This document shows positions 8,888-17,084 of a stretch of 64,000 nt of DNA, one piece after another. The notes under the pieces are model-generated. The model saw only the letters and a program-made list of their open reading frames with translations, did no database searches and had not been told where the DNA came from. Both the position numbers and the translations under genes were made by a program. Source of the stretch: Granulicella arctica (lineage in GTDB: Bacteria; Acidobacteriota; Terriglobia; Terriglobales; Acidobacteriaceae). The stretch spans positions 1,111,187 through 1,175,186 of the forward strand of contig NZ_JACCCW010000001.1 in assembly GCF_013410065.1 (NCBI RefSeq), in the 5' to 3' direction. Positions within the stretch are counted from its first letter, which is position 1. The number at the start of each line of letters is the position of its first letter.

Positions 8888-8928
8888 AATGCCCCATCCT
8901 CGCAAAGGATGGGGCATTTACTCTTTCC
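8888..8928 (+). terminator. Rho-independent terminator after yidC
   Basis: AATGCCCCATCCT (8888-8900) and AGGATGGGGCATT (8906-8918) form a perfect 13-bp stem with a 5-nt loop, followed by TTACTCTTT. It starts 6 nt after the yidC stop codon. Confidence 0.85.
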
Positions 8929-8938
8929 CCTCTCAAAC

Positions 8939-9005
8939 AAACTGTCATCCTGAGCGAAGTGCGAAGCACGCAGTCGAAGAACCTGCATATGCCCTTGTTC
9001 TCGCC
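8939..9005 (+). repeat. Family A repeat, degenerate end
   Basis: Core CTGTCATCCTGAGCGAAG is intact. The distal part reads CGAAGAACCTGCATATG instead of CGAAGGACCTGCGG. Confidence 0.8.
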
Positions 9006-9115
9006 GTGTAGTTACCCCAATCGATACCCGTTCCACCCCATAAATCACCCCATAAATCCCACCCCACCCCACCCACTTAAGCTAAACTCACTCATCTCCA
9101 CCTAAGGGAAACCCA

Positions 9116-9652
9116 GTGACTGCCCTCGCATCTGAACCCATCGAAGACCTGCTGCGCCTCCTCACCACCGCAGGCCATCTCGATCTCCAGTTCCAGATCG
9201 CCCATCCCACCCCCGCGCCCGAAACCCCCGAGCTCACCGTAGACCTCTCCGGCCCCGACACCCCCCTCCTCATCGCCAACAACGGCGAGCTCCTCCACGC
9301 CATCGAGCACATCGCCGCCAAGCTCCTCCGCCTCGAGCCCGAAGAGCACGACCGCATCTGCTTCGACGCCGCCCGCTTCAAAGCCGACCGCGACCACCAG
9401 CTCCGCCTCTCCGCCGAAGCCGCCGTCGCCCAGGTCCGCGCCACCGGCCTCCCCTTCGCCTTCACCCCCATGACCTCCCGCGAGCGCCGCATGCTCCACC
9501 TCGCCCTCAAACCCTCCGGCCTTCCCACCGCCAGCTCCGGCCTCGGCCCCCGCCGCTTCGTCGTCCTCTACCCCGAAGGCCACCAGCCCCCCGAACCCAC
9601 CCCCACCGCCGACCGCACCCACCAAATCCGCAACACCTTCCGCCGCCGCTAA
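9116..9652 (+). CDS. Jag/KhpB-like R3H domain RNA-binding protein
   Basis: Predicted 178-aa cytoplasmic protein. Its position after yidC and the C-terminal R3H-type segment (LPFAFTPMTSRERRMLHLAL, about residues 118-142) identify it as the Jag/KhpB/EloR-like RNA-binding protein usually encoded there. The middle part (about 60-115) would be the single-strand nucleic-acid-binding region; a clear KH GxxG loop is not obvious by eye, so the protein may be shortened. The start is a GTG at 9116 with AAGGGAA upstream. The last third is Pro-rich and ends HQIRNTFRRR. Confidence 0.78.
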   Translation: MTALASEPIEDLLRLLTTAGHLDLQFQIAHPTPAPETPELTVDLSGPDTPLLIANNGELLHAIEHIAAKLLRLEPEEHDRICFDAARFKADRDHQLRLSAEAAVAQVRATGLPFAFTPMTSRERRMLHLALKPSGLPTASSGLGPRRFVVLYPEGHQPPEPTPTADRTHQIRNTFRRR

Positions 9653-9698
9653 CCCATCCGCACCCAAAACTCCACCCCACCCCCCACCCCCCACCAAA

Positions 9699-9782
9699 CT
9701 GTCATCCTGAGCGAAGGCGCGCACTTGCGCCGCAGTCGAAGGACCTGCATTTGCTCTTGCACTTGTTCTTGCTTGTTTTAAC
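9699..9782 (+). repeat. Family A repeat
   Basis: Full core with the GGCGCGCACTTGCGCCGCAG middle; ends CCTGCATTTGCTCTTGCACTTGTTCTTGCTTG. Confidence 0.88.
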
Positions 9783-9902
9783 CCCCAAAAAAGCCCAAGC
9801 GCTCCACCCTCTTCACACCAACCCGCAAACTCCATGCGTATACTGGCCTCCCCAGCCTGGCCGCACATTCGCAGGCGGGTCATAGCGACAGGAGAACTCC
9901 TC

Positions 9903-10262
9903 ATGGCCAACCCCTTCGTACACCTCGAACTCAACACGCCCAGCCTCGAAGACGGCAAAAAGTTCTACGCCGACCTCTTCGGCTGGTCCTTCACCGACTT
10001 CCCCATGGGCCCCGGCATGACCTACAGCACCTTCAAACCCGACACCGGCCCCGGCGGCGGCCTCATGAGCATCCCCGACGCCCCCAACGCCTGGCTCGCC
10101 TACATCGGCGTCGACGACCTCGAAGCCTACGCCGCCAAAGCCACCACCCTCGGAGCCCAAATCATCGTCCCACCCCAGGAGGTCCCCGAAATGGGCCGCT
10201 TCGTCGTCCTCAAAGACCCCGGCGGAGCCTCCATAGCCCTATGGGAACCCAAAACCCCCTAA
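9903..10262 (+). CDS. VOC (glyoxalase/bleomycin-resistance) family protein
   Basis: Predicted 119-aa protein with the betaalphabetabetabeta fold of the vicinal-oxygen-chelate superfamily. It has FVHLELNTPSLEDGKKFYADLFGW at the N-terminus and a second half ending GRFVVLKDPGGASIALWEP. His at position 6 and Glu near the C-terminus are plausible metal ligands. The single-domain length suggests a dimer. The substrate cannot be assigned. The ATG at 9903 is chosen because AGGAG lies 8 nt upstream; an open frame extending 23 codons further upstream has no such support. It is flanked by repeats on both sides and has no obvious operon partner. Confidence 0.88.
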   Translation: MANPFVHLELNTPSLEDGKKFYADLFGWSFTDFPMGPGMTYSTFKPDTGPGGGLMSIPDAPNAWLAYIGVDDLEAYAAKATTLGAQIIVPPQEVPEMGRFVVLKDPGGASIALWEPKTP

Positions 10263-10284
10263 CCCCCACCATCCAACCGCACCA

Positions 10285-10450
10285 GGTGCCCCATCTTCGC
10301 GACAGCCTCATCGTCGCTAAGGTGGGCATCGTGCGCAGCACGACCGCTCTCCTCCACACCCATCAAAAACTGTCATCCTGAGCGGAGCCGAAGCCTGTCC
10401 TGAGCTTGTCGAAGGAACCTGCGGTTGTTCTTGCTCTTGCTCTTGCTCCG
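10285..10450 (+). repeat. Family B repeat followed by family A repeat
   Basis: Family B spans about 10285-10351, with only minor differences from the copy at 3692. A family A variant follows at about 10370-10449, with the TGTCCTGAGCTTGTCGAAGG middle and a CTTGCTCTTGCTCTTGCTC tail. Confidence 0.87.
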
Positions 10451-10493
10451 CCAAACCCCACCGCAACGCCCCCACATCCCCTAAAATGACCCC

Positions 10494-12059
10494 ATGACGT
10501 CCACCTACGCCGCCGCGGTCGATCACCTCTACGCCCTCGGCCACGAGCTCGCCCCCCCCGCACCCAACGCCGACGGAACCACCCCACCCCGCCGCAAGTT
10601 CGACCTCGCCCACATGCGCATCCTCGCCCAGGCCCTCGACGCCCCGCAACAAACCTTCCCCTCCATCCTCATCGCCGGAACCAACGGCAAAGGCAGCACC
10701 GCCGCCACCCTCTCGAGCATCCTCACCGCCGCCGGCTACCGCACCGCCCTCTACACCTCGCCCCACCTCACCCGCGTCAACGAGCGCATCCAGATCGACG
10801 GCCTCCAGATCGACGACGAAGACTTCGCCCGCCACTACTTCCACGTCGACAACACCGCCCAACGCCTAGTCACCGAAGAAAAGCTCCCCCACGCCCCCAG
10901 CTTCTTCGAGATCCTCACCGCCGTAGCCTTCGTCTACTTCAGCGAACAAAAAGTAGACATAGCCGTCCTCGAAGTCGGCCTCGGTGGTCGCCTCGACGCC
11001 ACCAACATCGTCGAGCCCCTCCTCTCCCTCCTCACCGACATCGCCCTCGACCACCAGGACTACCTCGGCAACACCATCGCCGCCATCACCCGCGAAAAAT
11101 GCGGCATCCTCCGCCCCAACGGAACCCTCATCACCCTCCCCCAACACCCCGAAGCAAACCAGGCCATCGGCGAAGCCGCCGCTAACCTCAACCTCCGCGC
11201 CATCAGCGCCACCCCCTACATCCCCCACACCCCAGTAGCCCCAAACATCCCGACCGCTCTCCTTCACCCAACCCAAAAAGCTCGGGTGCCCCATCCTTCG
11301 CGCACTTGCGAAGGGTGGGATGAGTCGAAGGACCTGCATTTGCCTTCCTCAACGGCCCCCAAAAACTCCGTCATCCTGAGCGAAGCGAAGGACCCCTGTA
11401 TTTCTTCCGAACAGCCACAACCGCTAACCCAAAACCACTACACCATCACCCTCGACAACGAACCCTTAGAAGTAAACTCCCCGCTCCCCGGCCAACACCA
11501 ACAACGCAACATAGCTCTCGCCATCGCCGCCGCCCAGGAATTACGTAACTCACACAGTTACAAACTCACAAATACCGCAATTTCAGAGGGAATTAAACAA
11601 ACCCACTGGCCCGGCCGCCTCGAACTCATCCAGCACGAAGGCTCGCAAGATCTCCTCCTCGACGTAGCCCACAACCCCGCCGGCGCATGGACCCTCCGCG
11701 CCGCCATCGCCCAGCTCCCCGAAGACCGCCCCCGCACCCTCATCTTCTCCTGCCTCCGCGACAAGTCCCTCGCCGAGATGTCGCGCATCCTCTTCCCCCT
11801 CTTCGACTCCAGCCCGGACGCCGATCCAGCCCGCCGCCACGACCACCTCATCGTCACGCACATCGCCAACCCCCGCGCCAGCAGCCTCGAAGAGCTCCTC
11901 GCCGCCGCCCACGCCCTCTCCATCCCCGCCCACGCCGCCCCTCACATCGCCGCCGCCCTCGCCCAGGCCCGCGCCATCACCCCACCCAACGGCCTCATCC
12001 TCGCCACCGGCTCCGTCTACCTCATCGGCGACCTCCGCAACCTGGCGGTATCCGAATGA
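10494..12059 (+). CDS. folC: Folylpolyglutamate synthase/dihydrofolate synthase with repeat-derived insertion
   Basis: FolC adds glutamate to folates and, in many bacteria, also makes dihydrofolate from dihydropteroate. The 521-aa product has the P-loop GTNGKGST near residue 63, SPHLTRVNERI, the Mur-ligase-like VLEVGLGGRLDATN, then DHQDYLGNTI and REKCGIL. The C-terminal domain has GQHQQRNIALAI and LLLDVAHNPAGAW. Between these halves, about residues 253-311 are encoded by family B and A repeat sequence (for example SVILSEAKDP) kept in frame. This makes the protein longer than a typical FolC of roughly 420-450 aa. The insertion lies at the domain junction, where a flexible loop might be tolerated. 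The stop overlaps the next gene's ATG (ATGA). Confidence 0.95.
   Translation: MTSTYAAAVDHLYALGHELAPPAPNADGTTPPRRKFDLAHMRILAQALDAPQQTFPSILIAGTNGKGSTAATLSSILTAAGYRTALYTSPHLTRVNERIQIDGLQIDDEDFARHYFHVDNTAQRLVTEEKLPHAPSFFEILTAVAFVYFSEQKVDIAVLEVGLGGRLDATNIVEPLLSLLTDIALDHQDYLGNTIAAITREKCGILRPNGTLITLPQHPEANQAIGEAAANLNLRAISATPYIPHTPVAPNIPTALLHPTQKARVPHPSRTCEGWDESKDLHLPSSTAPKNSVILSEAKDPCISSEQPQPLTQNHYTITLDNEPLEVNSPLPGQHQQRNIALAIAAAQELRNSHSYKLTNTAISEGIKQTHWPGRLELIQHEGSQDLLLDVAHNPAGAWTLRAAIAQLPEDRPRTLIFSCLRDKSLAEMSRILFPLFDSSPDADPARRHDHLIVTHIANPRASSLEELLAAAHALSIPAHAAPHIAAALAQARAITPPNGLILATGSVYLIGDLRNLAVSE
11250..11425 (+). repeat. Repeat insertion inside folC (truncated family B and A)
   Basis: Contains CGACCGCTCTCC and CGGGTGCCCCATCCTTCGCG (family B pieces), a GAGTCGAAGGACCTGCATT piece, then a short family A copy from GTCATCCTGAGCGAAGCG. 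The reading frame stays open through the whole block. Confidence 0.85.
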
Positions 12060-13132
12060 CCGAAGAGCAACCCGGCAAGGCGAATCTCTCCCAGGAATCA
12101 CCCCAAGCTCTCCAGGACAGCCCCTCTCACCCAACCCACCAAACTGTCATCCCGAGCGAGGCTGAAGGCCGAATCGAAGGACCTGCATTTGCAGTTGCTC
12201 GTTCTTCCCCCACCCCCCCAAAAAAAACTGTCATCCTGAGCGAAGGCGAAGCCGCAGCCGAAGGACCTGCGGTTGCTTTTGCTCGTTCTTCCTCCACACC
12301 GCCCCAAAAAACTGTCATCCTGAGCGAAGGCGAAGCCGCAGCCGAAGGACCTGCGGTTGCACTTGCTGTTGCCAGTTCTTCCTCCCCACCGCCACCCACC
12401 CAAAAACGCTCCTTCACCCTCCGCTGGCTAACCTACCTCGTCTTCATCCCCCTCATGGCCGCCAGCACCACCTTCTTCGGCTGCATCTCCCTCCTCTGCG
12501 GCCTATGGGACACCTCCGGCCGCCAGCAACACTTCATCGCCAGAATATGGGGTAAGTCTTTATTAATCATTACCTTATCCCCAGTCGAACTCATAGGAGC
12601 AGAAAAACTCCGCCTTCACCAGCAAGCCGTCTACGCCTCCAACCACCTCAGCTACATGGACACCCCAGTCCTCTTCGCGAAGCTCCCCTTCCAGTTTCGC
12701 ATATTCGCTAAATCTTCGCTTTGGAAGATCCCCTTCATTGGCTGGTACCTGAATCGCTCCGGTCAGGTCCCCATCGATCAGAAGAGCTCCCGCACCGCCA
12801 TCGCCGGCCTCCTCAAAGGCGTAGGCACCATCAAATCGGGCCTCCCGCTCGTCCTCTTCCCAGAGGGCGGCCGAGCCGAAGATGGCCAGCTCCAAACCCT
12901 CATGCCCGGCTGCGCCTTCATGGCCATCCGAGCCGGAGTCCCCCTCATCCCCATCGCCCTCATCGGCACCTACGAGCTGCTCCCCATCCACACCTACCAC
13001 CTCCACCCCCGCCCCCTCAAACTAGTCGTAGGCGACCCCATCCCCACCAACCACCTCACCACCCGCGACGCCGACGCCCTCACCGACCAGCTCTACCAGG
13101 CCATCTCCACCCTCTACACCCAACACTCCTAA
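12056..13132 (+). CDS. 1-acyl-sn-glycerol-3-phosphate acyltransferase-like protein (PlsC family) with repeat-encoded N-terminus
   Basis: PlsC-type enzymes move an acyl chain onto lysophosphatidate at the inner membrane. The 358-aa product starts at the ATG overlapping the folC stop and has a membrane segment about residues 125-150. It carries the catalytic HX4D motif in SNHLSYMDTP (about 195-204), then YLNRSGQVPID and LFPEGGR (glycerophosphate binding) and a Pro-rich C-terminal region. About residues 28-112 are encoded by three family A repeats in frame, each read as a TVILSEG...EGPAV-type unit. PlsC proteins are normally about 240-260 aa, so most of the excess is repeat-derived. Translation is likely coupled to folC. 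Confidence 0.9.
   Translation: MTEEQPGKANLSQESPQALQDSPSHPTHQTVIPSEAEGRIEGPAFAVARSSPTPPKKTVILSEGEAAAEGPAVAFARSSSTPPQKTVILSEGEAAAEGPAVALAVASSSSPPPPTQKRSFTLRWLTYLVFIPLMAASTTFFGCISLLCGLWDTSGRQQHFIARIWGKSLLIITLSPVELIGAEKLRLHQQAVYASNHLSYMDTPVLFAKLPFQFRIFAKSSLWKIPFIGWYLNRSGQVPIDQKSSRTAIAGLLKGVGTIKSGLPLVLFPEGGRAEDGQLQTLMPGCAFMAIRAGVPLIPIALIGTYELLPIHTYHLHPRPLKLVVGDPIPTNHLTTRDADALTDQLYQAISTLYTQHS
12136..12390 (+). repeat. Three family A repeats inside the acyltransferase gene
   Basis: Copies begin near 12144, 12229 and 12315. The last two share the GGCGAAGCCGCAGCCGAAGG middle almost exactly. All use the same reading frame and none introduces a stop. Confidence 0.88.
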
Positions 13133-13142
13133 CCTCAAAAAA

Positions 13143-13350
13143 TGTTCCACGTGGAACATTCCGCACCCACCCCTCCTAAAAAAACGCCGTCATCTTGAGC
13201 GAAGCGAAGGACCCCTGTATTTGCTTTTGCACTTGCAGTTGTCCGTTCTTATCCCCCCCCCAAAAAAACTGTCATCCTGAGCGCAGTCGAAGGACCTGCG
13301 GTTGCACTTGCCGTTGCTTGTTTCAACCACCCAATGTTCCACGTGGAACA
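13143..13350. promoter_or_regulatory. parS: parS sites 1 and 2
   Basis: Perfect TGTTCCACGTGGAACA palindromes lie at 13143-13158 and 13335-13350. They differ from the classical TGTTTCACGTGAAACA only by one symmetric substitution. The central CACGTG is the core contacted by the ParB helix-turn-helix domain. Confidence 0.93.
13188..13326 (+). repeat. Family A repeat, two copies between parS sites
   Basis: The first is the short GAAGCGAAGGACCCCTGTATTTG form (13188-13250). The second (13269-13325) has the standard end CTGCGGTTGCACTTGCCGTTG. Confidence 0.85.
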
Positions 13351-13392
13351 TACCCCTATCGCCCTCCGCGCAGGAGATATTATCGAAACATC

Positions 13393-14166
13393 ATGAGCAA
13401 GCCCCGCATCGCCATCCCCATCCCCACCAGCACCGACCTCGAATACAACCAGCGCTCCTGGCCGGCCTACGCCACCGCCGTCGAACGAGCTGGAGGCGAG
13501 CCCATAGCCATCCCACTAACCGAAACACCAGCCGAGATCGCCAAACTAGCCAACTCCTGCCAGGCCATCCTCCTCCCCGGTTCACCCGCCGACGTCAATC
13601 CGCAAAAGTACGGCCACGAAGTAGACCCAGCCTCCTCGCCCGCCGACCTGCCCCGCGAGAATGTCGACGAACTCCTGCTCCAGGACGCACACAACCTGCA
13701 CAAGCCCATCCTCGGCATCTGCTACGGAACCCAGTCGCTCAACGTCTGGCGCAGCGGAACCCTCGTTCAGGATCTCCTCGGCCCGATGCCCGTCAACCAC
13801 AAGGCCGGCCGCTCCGTCGCCGTCGCCCACTCTGCCGTGATCGTGTCCGATTCACTCCTCGGCACCATCATCGCCTCCGAGGAGGCTCCTGAAACCGAAG
13901 GGTACCTTCGCCTTCCCATCAACTCCAGCCACCACCAGGCCATCGGTACCCCCGGCGACAACCTCCGCGTCAGCGCCCGTTGCCCGCAGGACGGTGTCAT
14001 CGAAGCAGTCGAAGGCGGCCAATCGCCCGATCACTTCGTTCTGGGCGTCCAATGGCACCCCGAGCGCAGCTATGAGATCAGCCCAGCCAGCCAGGCCCTC
14101 TTTGCCCGCTTCATCCAGGAAGCAGCTTCCTGGACACCTCGCGCCGTCCATACCTCCGTCGCTTAA
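13393..14166 (+). CDS. Class I glutamine amidotransferase, gamma-glutamyl-GABA hydrolase-like (peptidase C26)
   Basis: Predicted 257-aa hydrolase of the PuuD/peptidase C26 group, which cleaves gamma-glutamyl bonds. The elbow GICYGTQSLNV holds the catalytic Cys; GVQWHPERS supplies the catalytic His and the Glu two residues later. SSHHQAIGTPG is a further family motif. The N-terminus MSKPRIAIPIPTS fits the family, so the ATG at 13393 is preferred over the open frame starting at 13195, which is repeat and parS sequence. AGGAGA lies about 16 nt upstream, farther than usual. The true substrate is unknown. The gene sits inside the parS cluster without being part of the partition machinery. Confidence 0.9.
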   Translation: MSKPRIAIPIPTSTDLEYNQRSWPAYATAVERAGGEPIAIPLTETPAEIAKLANSCQAILLPGSPADVNPQKYGHEVDPASSPADLPRENVDELLLQDAHNLHKPILGICYGTQSLNVWRSGTLVQDLLGPMPVNHKAGRSVAVAHSAVIVSDSLLGTIIASEEAPETEGYLRLPINSSHHQAIGTPGDNLRVSARCPQDGVIEAVEGGQSPDHFVLGVQWHPERSYEISPASQALFARFIQEAASWTPRAVHTSVA

Positions 14167-14170
14167 AAAA

Positions 14171-14442
14171 TGTTCCACGTGGAACATTAACCCCAATTCC
14201 TCCCGAGCCCGATGTTCCACGTGGAACATCGGGCTCTTGCTTTCCCCGAAAAGAGCTTCTAATTTCCTGTGTTTGTTCTAAAAATGTTCCACGTGGAACA
14301 TCGAATCAGTCTTTACCTGACCCTTCCACCCAACGATCGTCCTGAGCGAAGCGTAGCTGTAGTCGAGAGATCTGCGGTTGTTTTTTGTGATGTTCCACGT
14401 GGAACATCGTCCGCTTGAGCCAGGAATGTTCCACGTGGAACA
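14171..14442. promoter_or_regulatory. parS: parS sites 3 to 7
   Basis: Perfect 16-bp sites start at 14171, 14213, 14285, 14391 and 14427. The site at 14213 is the centre of a perfect 32-bp palindrome (14205-14236) and the one at 14427 of a perfect 28-bp palindrome (14421-14448). The 14205 palindrome is followed by TTGCTTTCC and could also end the amidotransferase transcript. Confidence 0.95.
14335..14386 (+). repeat. Degenerate family A repeat, last plus-oriented copy
   Basis: Reads CGTCCTGAGCGAAGCGTAG, then AGTCGAGAGATCTGCGGTTG, clearly related to family A with several changes. It is the last copy in this orientation before the switch. Confidence 0.65.
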
Positions 14443-14464
14443 TTCCTGCTATCGTTGCAAGTCG

Positions 14465-15079
14465 ATGCCTTTACTTAATGCCAACACGATCTCACGGCTC
14501 CTGGAGCCCTATCTTTTGGGAGCAACTGTCCCTGACAGCTTGTATGAACAGCTCTTTGCTTATCTTGACGTGCTCTTGAAGTGGAACGCCCGCACCAACC
14601 TGACCGCCATCCGAGAGCCGGAGGAGATCATCCGCCGCCACTTTGGGGAGAGCCTATTTACAGGGCTGAAGCTGCCGAAGGCCAAGACTTTGCTCGATTT
14701 CGGAAGCGGTGCGGGCTTTCCGGGCCTGCCGATTCAGCTTTTGCGACCGGATCTGATGGTTACGCTCGCAGAATCACAGAACAAGAAGGCCAGCTTTCTG
14801 CGCGAGGCGATCCGAATGCTTGGCCTGAAGACTGAGGTTTGGGGCAACCGTGTCGAGGCAATGCCCGAGAGCCGACGGTTTGAGATTGTGACGCTTCGGG
14901 CGGTCGATAACATGGAGGCCGCAGTTGCGGCGGCGCTTCCGCGGGGCTCTCGGCATCTGGCGATTCTCCGGACTTCGCGGCAGGTTATGCCGGATATGCC
15001 TGGGTTTGCGCCTGAAATGGTGATTCCGATCCCGGGGTCCGAAGATCAGCAGCTTTTGATCGCTACCCGTTTGCCGTAA
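14465..15079 (+). CDS. rsmG: 16S rRNA (guanine527-N7)-methyltransferase RsmG (GidB)
   Basis: RsmG methylates G527 of 16S rRNA using S-adenosylmethionine. The 204-aa product has the N-terminal YEQLFAYLDVLLKWNARTNLTAIREPEEIIRRH segment (here about residues 28-60), of which LKWNARTNLTAI is the recognisable part, then the SAM motif LLDFGSGAGFPGLPIQ and the SRRFEIVTLRAV segment. The ATG at 14465 is chosen; upstream in-frame MFHVEH codons are translated parS sites, not protein. No strong ribosome site is visible. The rsmG-parA-parB order is a classical origin-proximal arrangement. Confidence 0.95.
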   Translation: MPLLNANTISRLLEPYLLGATVPDSLYEQLFAYLDVLLKWNARTNLTAIREPEEIIRRHFGESLFTGLKLPKAKTLLDFGSGAGFPGLPIQLLRPDLMVTLAESQNKKASFLREAIRMLGLKTEVWGNRVEAMPESRRFEIVTLRAVDNMEAAVAAALPRGSRHLAILRTSRQVMPDMPGFAPEMVIPIPGSEDQQLLIATRLP

Positions 15080-15138
15080 GCGGAATGTTCCACGTGGAAC
15101 ATTGGGTGGTGGGTGTAACGAATGTTCCACGTGGAACA

Positions 15139-15254
15139 CTATTGGGTGTTTGTAGGTTTCTGGCTTTGCCCCTTTGTTTTTCTCTGTGTGAGTTTGTGCC
15201 TCTGTTCTCTCTGGATTGCAGGTTCTCTATTTTCTGAATTGTTGAGTGCCCCAA
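15139..15254. other. T-rich stretch, candidate DNA unwinding element
   Basis: The + strand here is strongly enriched in T and G and poor in A and C, with runs such as CCTTTGTTTTTCTCTGTGTG and CTATTTTCTGAATTG. It lies between parS sites 9 and 10, about 250 nt left of the DnaA boxes. Confidence 0.4.
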
Positions 15255-15284
15255 TGTTCCACGTGGAACATTGGGTGGGGTAAA

Positions 15285-15350
15285 ACAGGCAACGGCAAAA
15301 GCAACCGCAGGTCCTTCGACTGCGCTACGCTCCGCTCAGGATGACAGTTT
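15285..15350 (-). repeat. Family A repeat, first reversed copy
   Basis: Reads GCAACCGCAGGTCCTTCG ... CGCTCAGGATGACAGTTT on the + strand, the reverse complement of every copy to the left. Located between parS sites 10 and 11. Confidence 0.92.
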
Positions 15351-15420
15351 GTGTGGTGGGTCGAAATGTTCCACGTGGAACATTGGGTGGTTTTGGGGAT
15401 GGAATGTTCCACGTGGAACG

Positions 15421-15574
15421 TTGTGGCGTGAAAAAGATTTCCACATGATTGCTGAAAAGAGTAGGGATTTCTCCAGCAAATTTCGACTTCCACAGATTGT
15501 CCACAGGGAAGGGGGTTTGTCCACAACGGTGGCGCGTTGCGGGGGGCGGCGTGGGCGGGTAGTCTTCAGTTCTC
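15421..15574. other. oriC: Candidate oriC: DnaA-box cluster upstream of parA
   Basis: Two TTGTCCACA boxes lie at 15497-15505 and 15517-15525, one change from TTATCCACA. Two weaker TTCCACA-containing sites lie at 15438-15445 and 15488-15494. The block from 15431 to 15490 is A/T-rich relative to its surroundings. Location between the parS cluster and parA, and at the GC-skew switch, supports an origin. Confidence 0.65.
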
Positions 15575-16483
15575 ATGGATTCTGTGACGAACGAGCCGGT
15601 GAAGTCGAAGGTGCTTGCGATTGTGAATCAAAAAGGCGGGGTCGGCAAGACGACGACCGCCATTAACCTTGCTGCCTCGCTGGCGCTTGAAGGGGTGTCG
15701 ACGCTGCTGATCGATTGCGATCCGCAGGCGAATACGACGGGTGGGCTGGGGGTGTCGCGGGCTATGCTTGAGTCCGATAATCGCCCAACTATCTATGACC
15801 TGTTAACTGGATCGACAACAGCGAAGGAGGCGATGCTGGATACGGAGATTCCGGCGCTGAAGCTGATTCCTGGGTCGAAGAATTTGATTGGGGCGAATCT
15901 GGAGCTGGTGGGGCAGGAGCGGCGGGAGTATAAGCTGCGGGATGCGCTGGAGCCGATCCGGAAGGACTTTCCGTTTATTTTGCTGGATTGTCCGCCGGCG
16001 CTGGATCTGTTGACGCTGAACTCGCTGGTGGCCTCGGATGGGTTGTTGGTGCCGATGCAGGCGGAGTACTTTGCGCTGGAGGGGATCTCGGAGTTGATGA
16101 GTACGCTGGACCGTGTGGCGGGGGCGTTCAACTCGGGGCTGGCGCTTGAGGGTGTGGTGCTGACGATGTATGACGACCGGACGAATCTGTCGCAGCAGGT
16201 GACGGAGAATCTTGGGGCGTTTTTTGGGGAGAAGCTTTTTAAGACGACGATTCCGCGGAATATTCGTTTGGCGGAGGCTCCGAGCCATGGGAAGCCGGTG
16301 GCTTTGTATGATGCGCGGTCGCGGGGGGCGGAGGCTTATGTGGCTTTGGCGGCGGAGTTGTTGACGCGGAATGGGATTGAGAGTCCGGAGGCGAAGAAGC
16401 GGGCGGCTGCGGCGGAGGAAGAGGCTCAGGAGAGAGCTAAGAAGCCTAAGCGGGATGTGAAGTTCTGGCCTTATACGAAGTGA
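15575..16483 (+). CDS. parA: Chromosome partitioning ATPase ParA (Soj)
   Basis: ParA is the Walker-type ATPase that moves ParB-parS complexes to segregate the origin. The 302-aa product has the deviant Walker A KGGVGKTT at about residues 20-27, switch I region [13 protein letters not shown], and [18 protein letters not shown] (Walker B). The C-terminal tail is Ala/Glu-rich and basic ([20 protein letters not shown]), suited to non-specific DNA contact. The ATG at 15575 gives the expected short N-terminus before the beta strand [10 protein letters not shown]. It lies directly right of the candidate origin. parB does not follow immediately; repeats and a GIY-YIG gene lie between. Confidence 0.97.
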   Translation: MDSVTNEPVKSKVLAIVNQKGGVGKTTTAINLAASLALEGVSTLLIDCDPQANTTGGLGVSRAMLESDNRPTIYDLLTGSTTAKEAMLDTEIPALKLIPGSKNLIGANLELVGQERREYKLRDALEPIRKDFPFILLDCPPALDLLTLNSLVASDGLLVPMQAEYFALEGISELMSTLDRVAGAFNSGLALEGVVLTMYDDRTNLSQQVTENLGAFFGEKLFKTTIPRNIRLAEAPSHGKPVALYDARSRGAEAYVALAAELLTRNGIESPEAKKRAAAAEEEAQERAKKPKRDVKFWPYTK

Positions 16484-16498
16484 GTTTTTTGTTTTAAA

Positions 16499-17056
<558 letters not shown>

Positions 17057-17084
17057 ACGGCGAGAGTATTTGTCAGGAGAGAGG

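Larger units (their letters stand above)
15086..15420. promoter_or_regulatory. parS: parS sites 8 to 12
   Basis: Perfect sites start at 15086, 15123, 15255 and 15367. The site at 15405 has one mismatch (last base G instead of A). The site at 15255 lies in a perfect 26-bp palindrome (15250-15275). All lie between rsmG and parA. Confidence 0.94.

Noticed and set aside
13195..13392. N-terminal extension of the peptidase C26 gene
   Set aside because: It is translated family A repeat and parS; the family N-terminus begins at 13393.
14378..14464. Upstream extension of rsmG containing two MFHVEH segments
   Set aside because: MFHVEH is the translation of the parS site TGTTCCACGTGGAACA; the RsmG family start fits 14465.
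15497..15525. Possibility that the TTGTCCACA pair is just coding or repeat sequence
   Set aside because: It lies outside genes and is not part of any repeat family noted here, so it is kept as DnaA-box evidence, though only two strong boxes were found.
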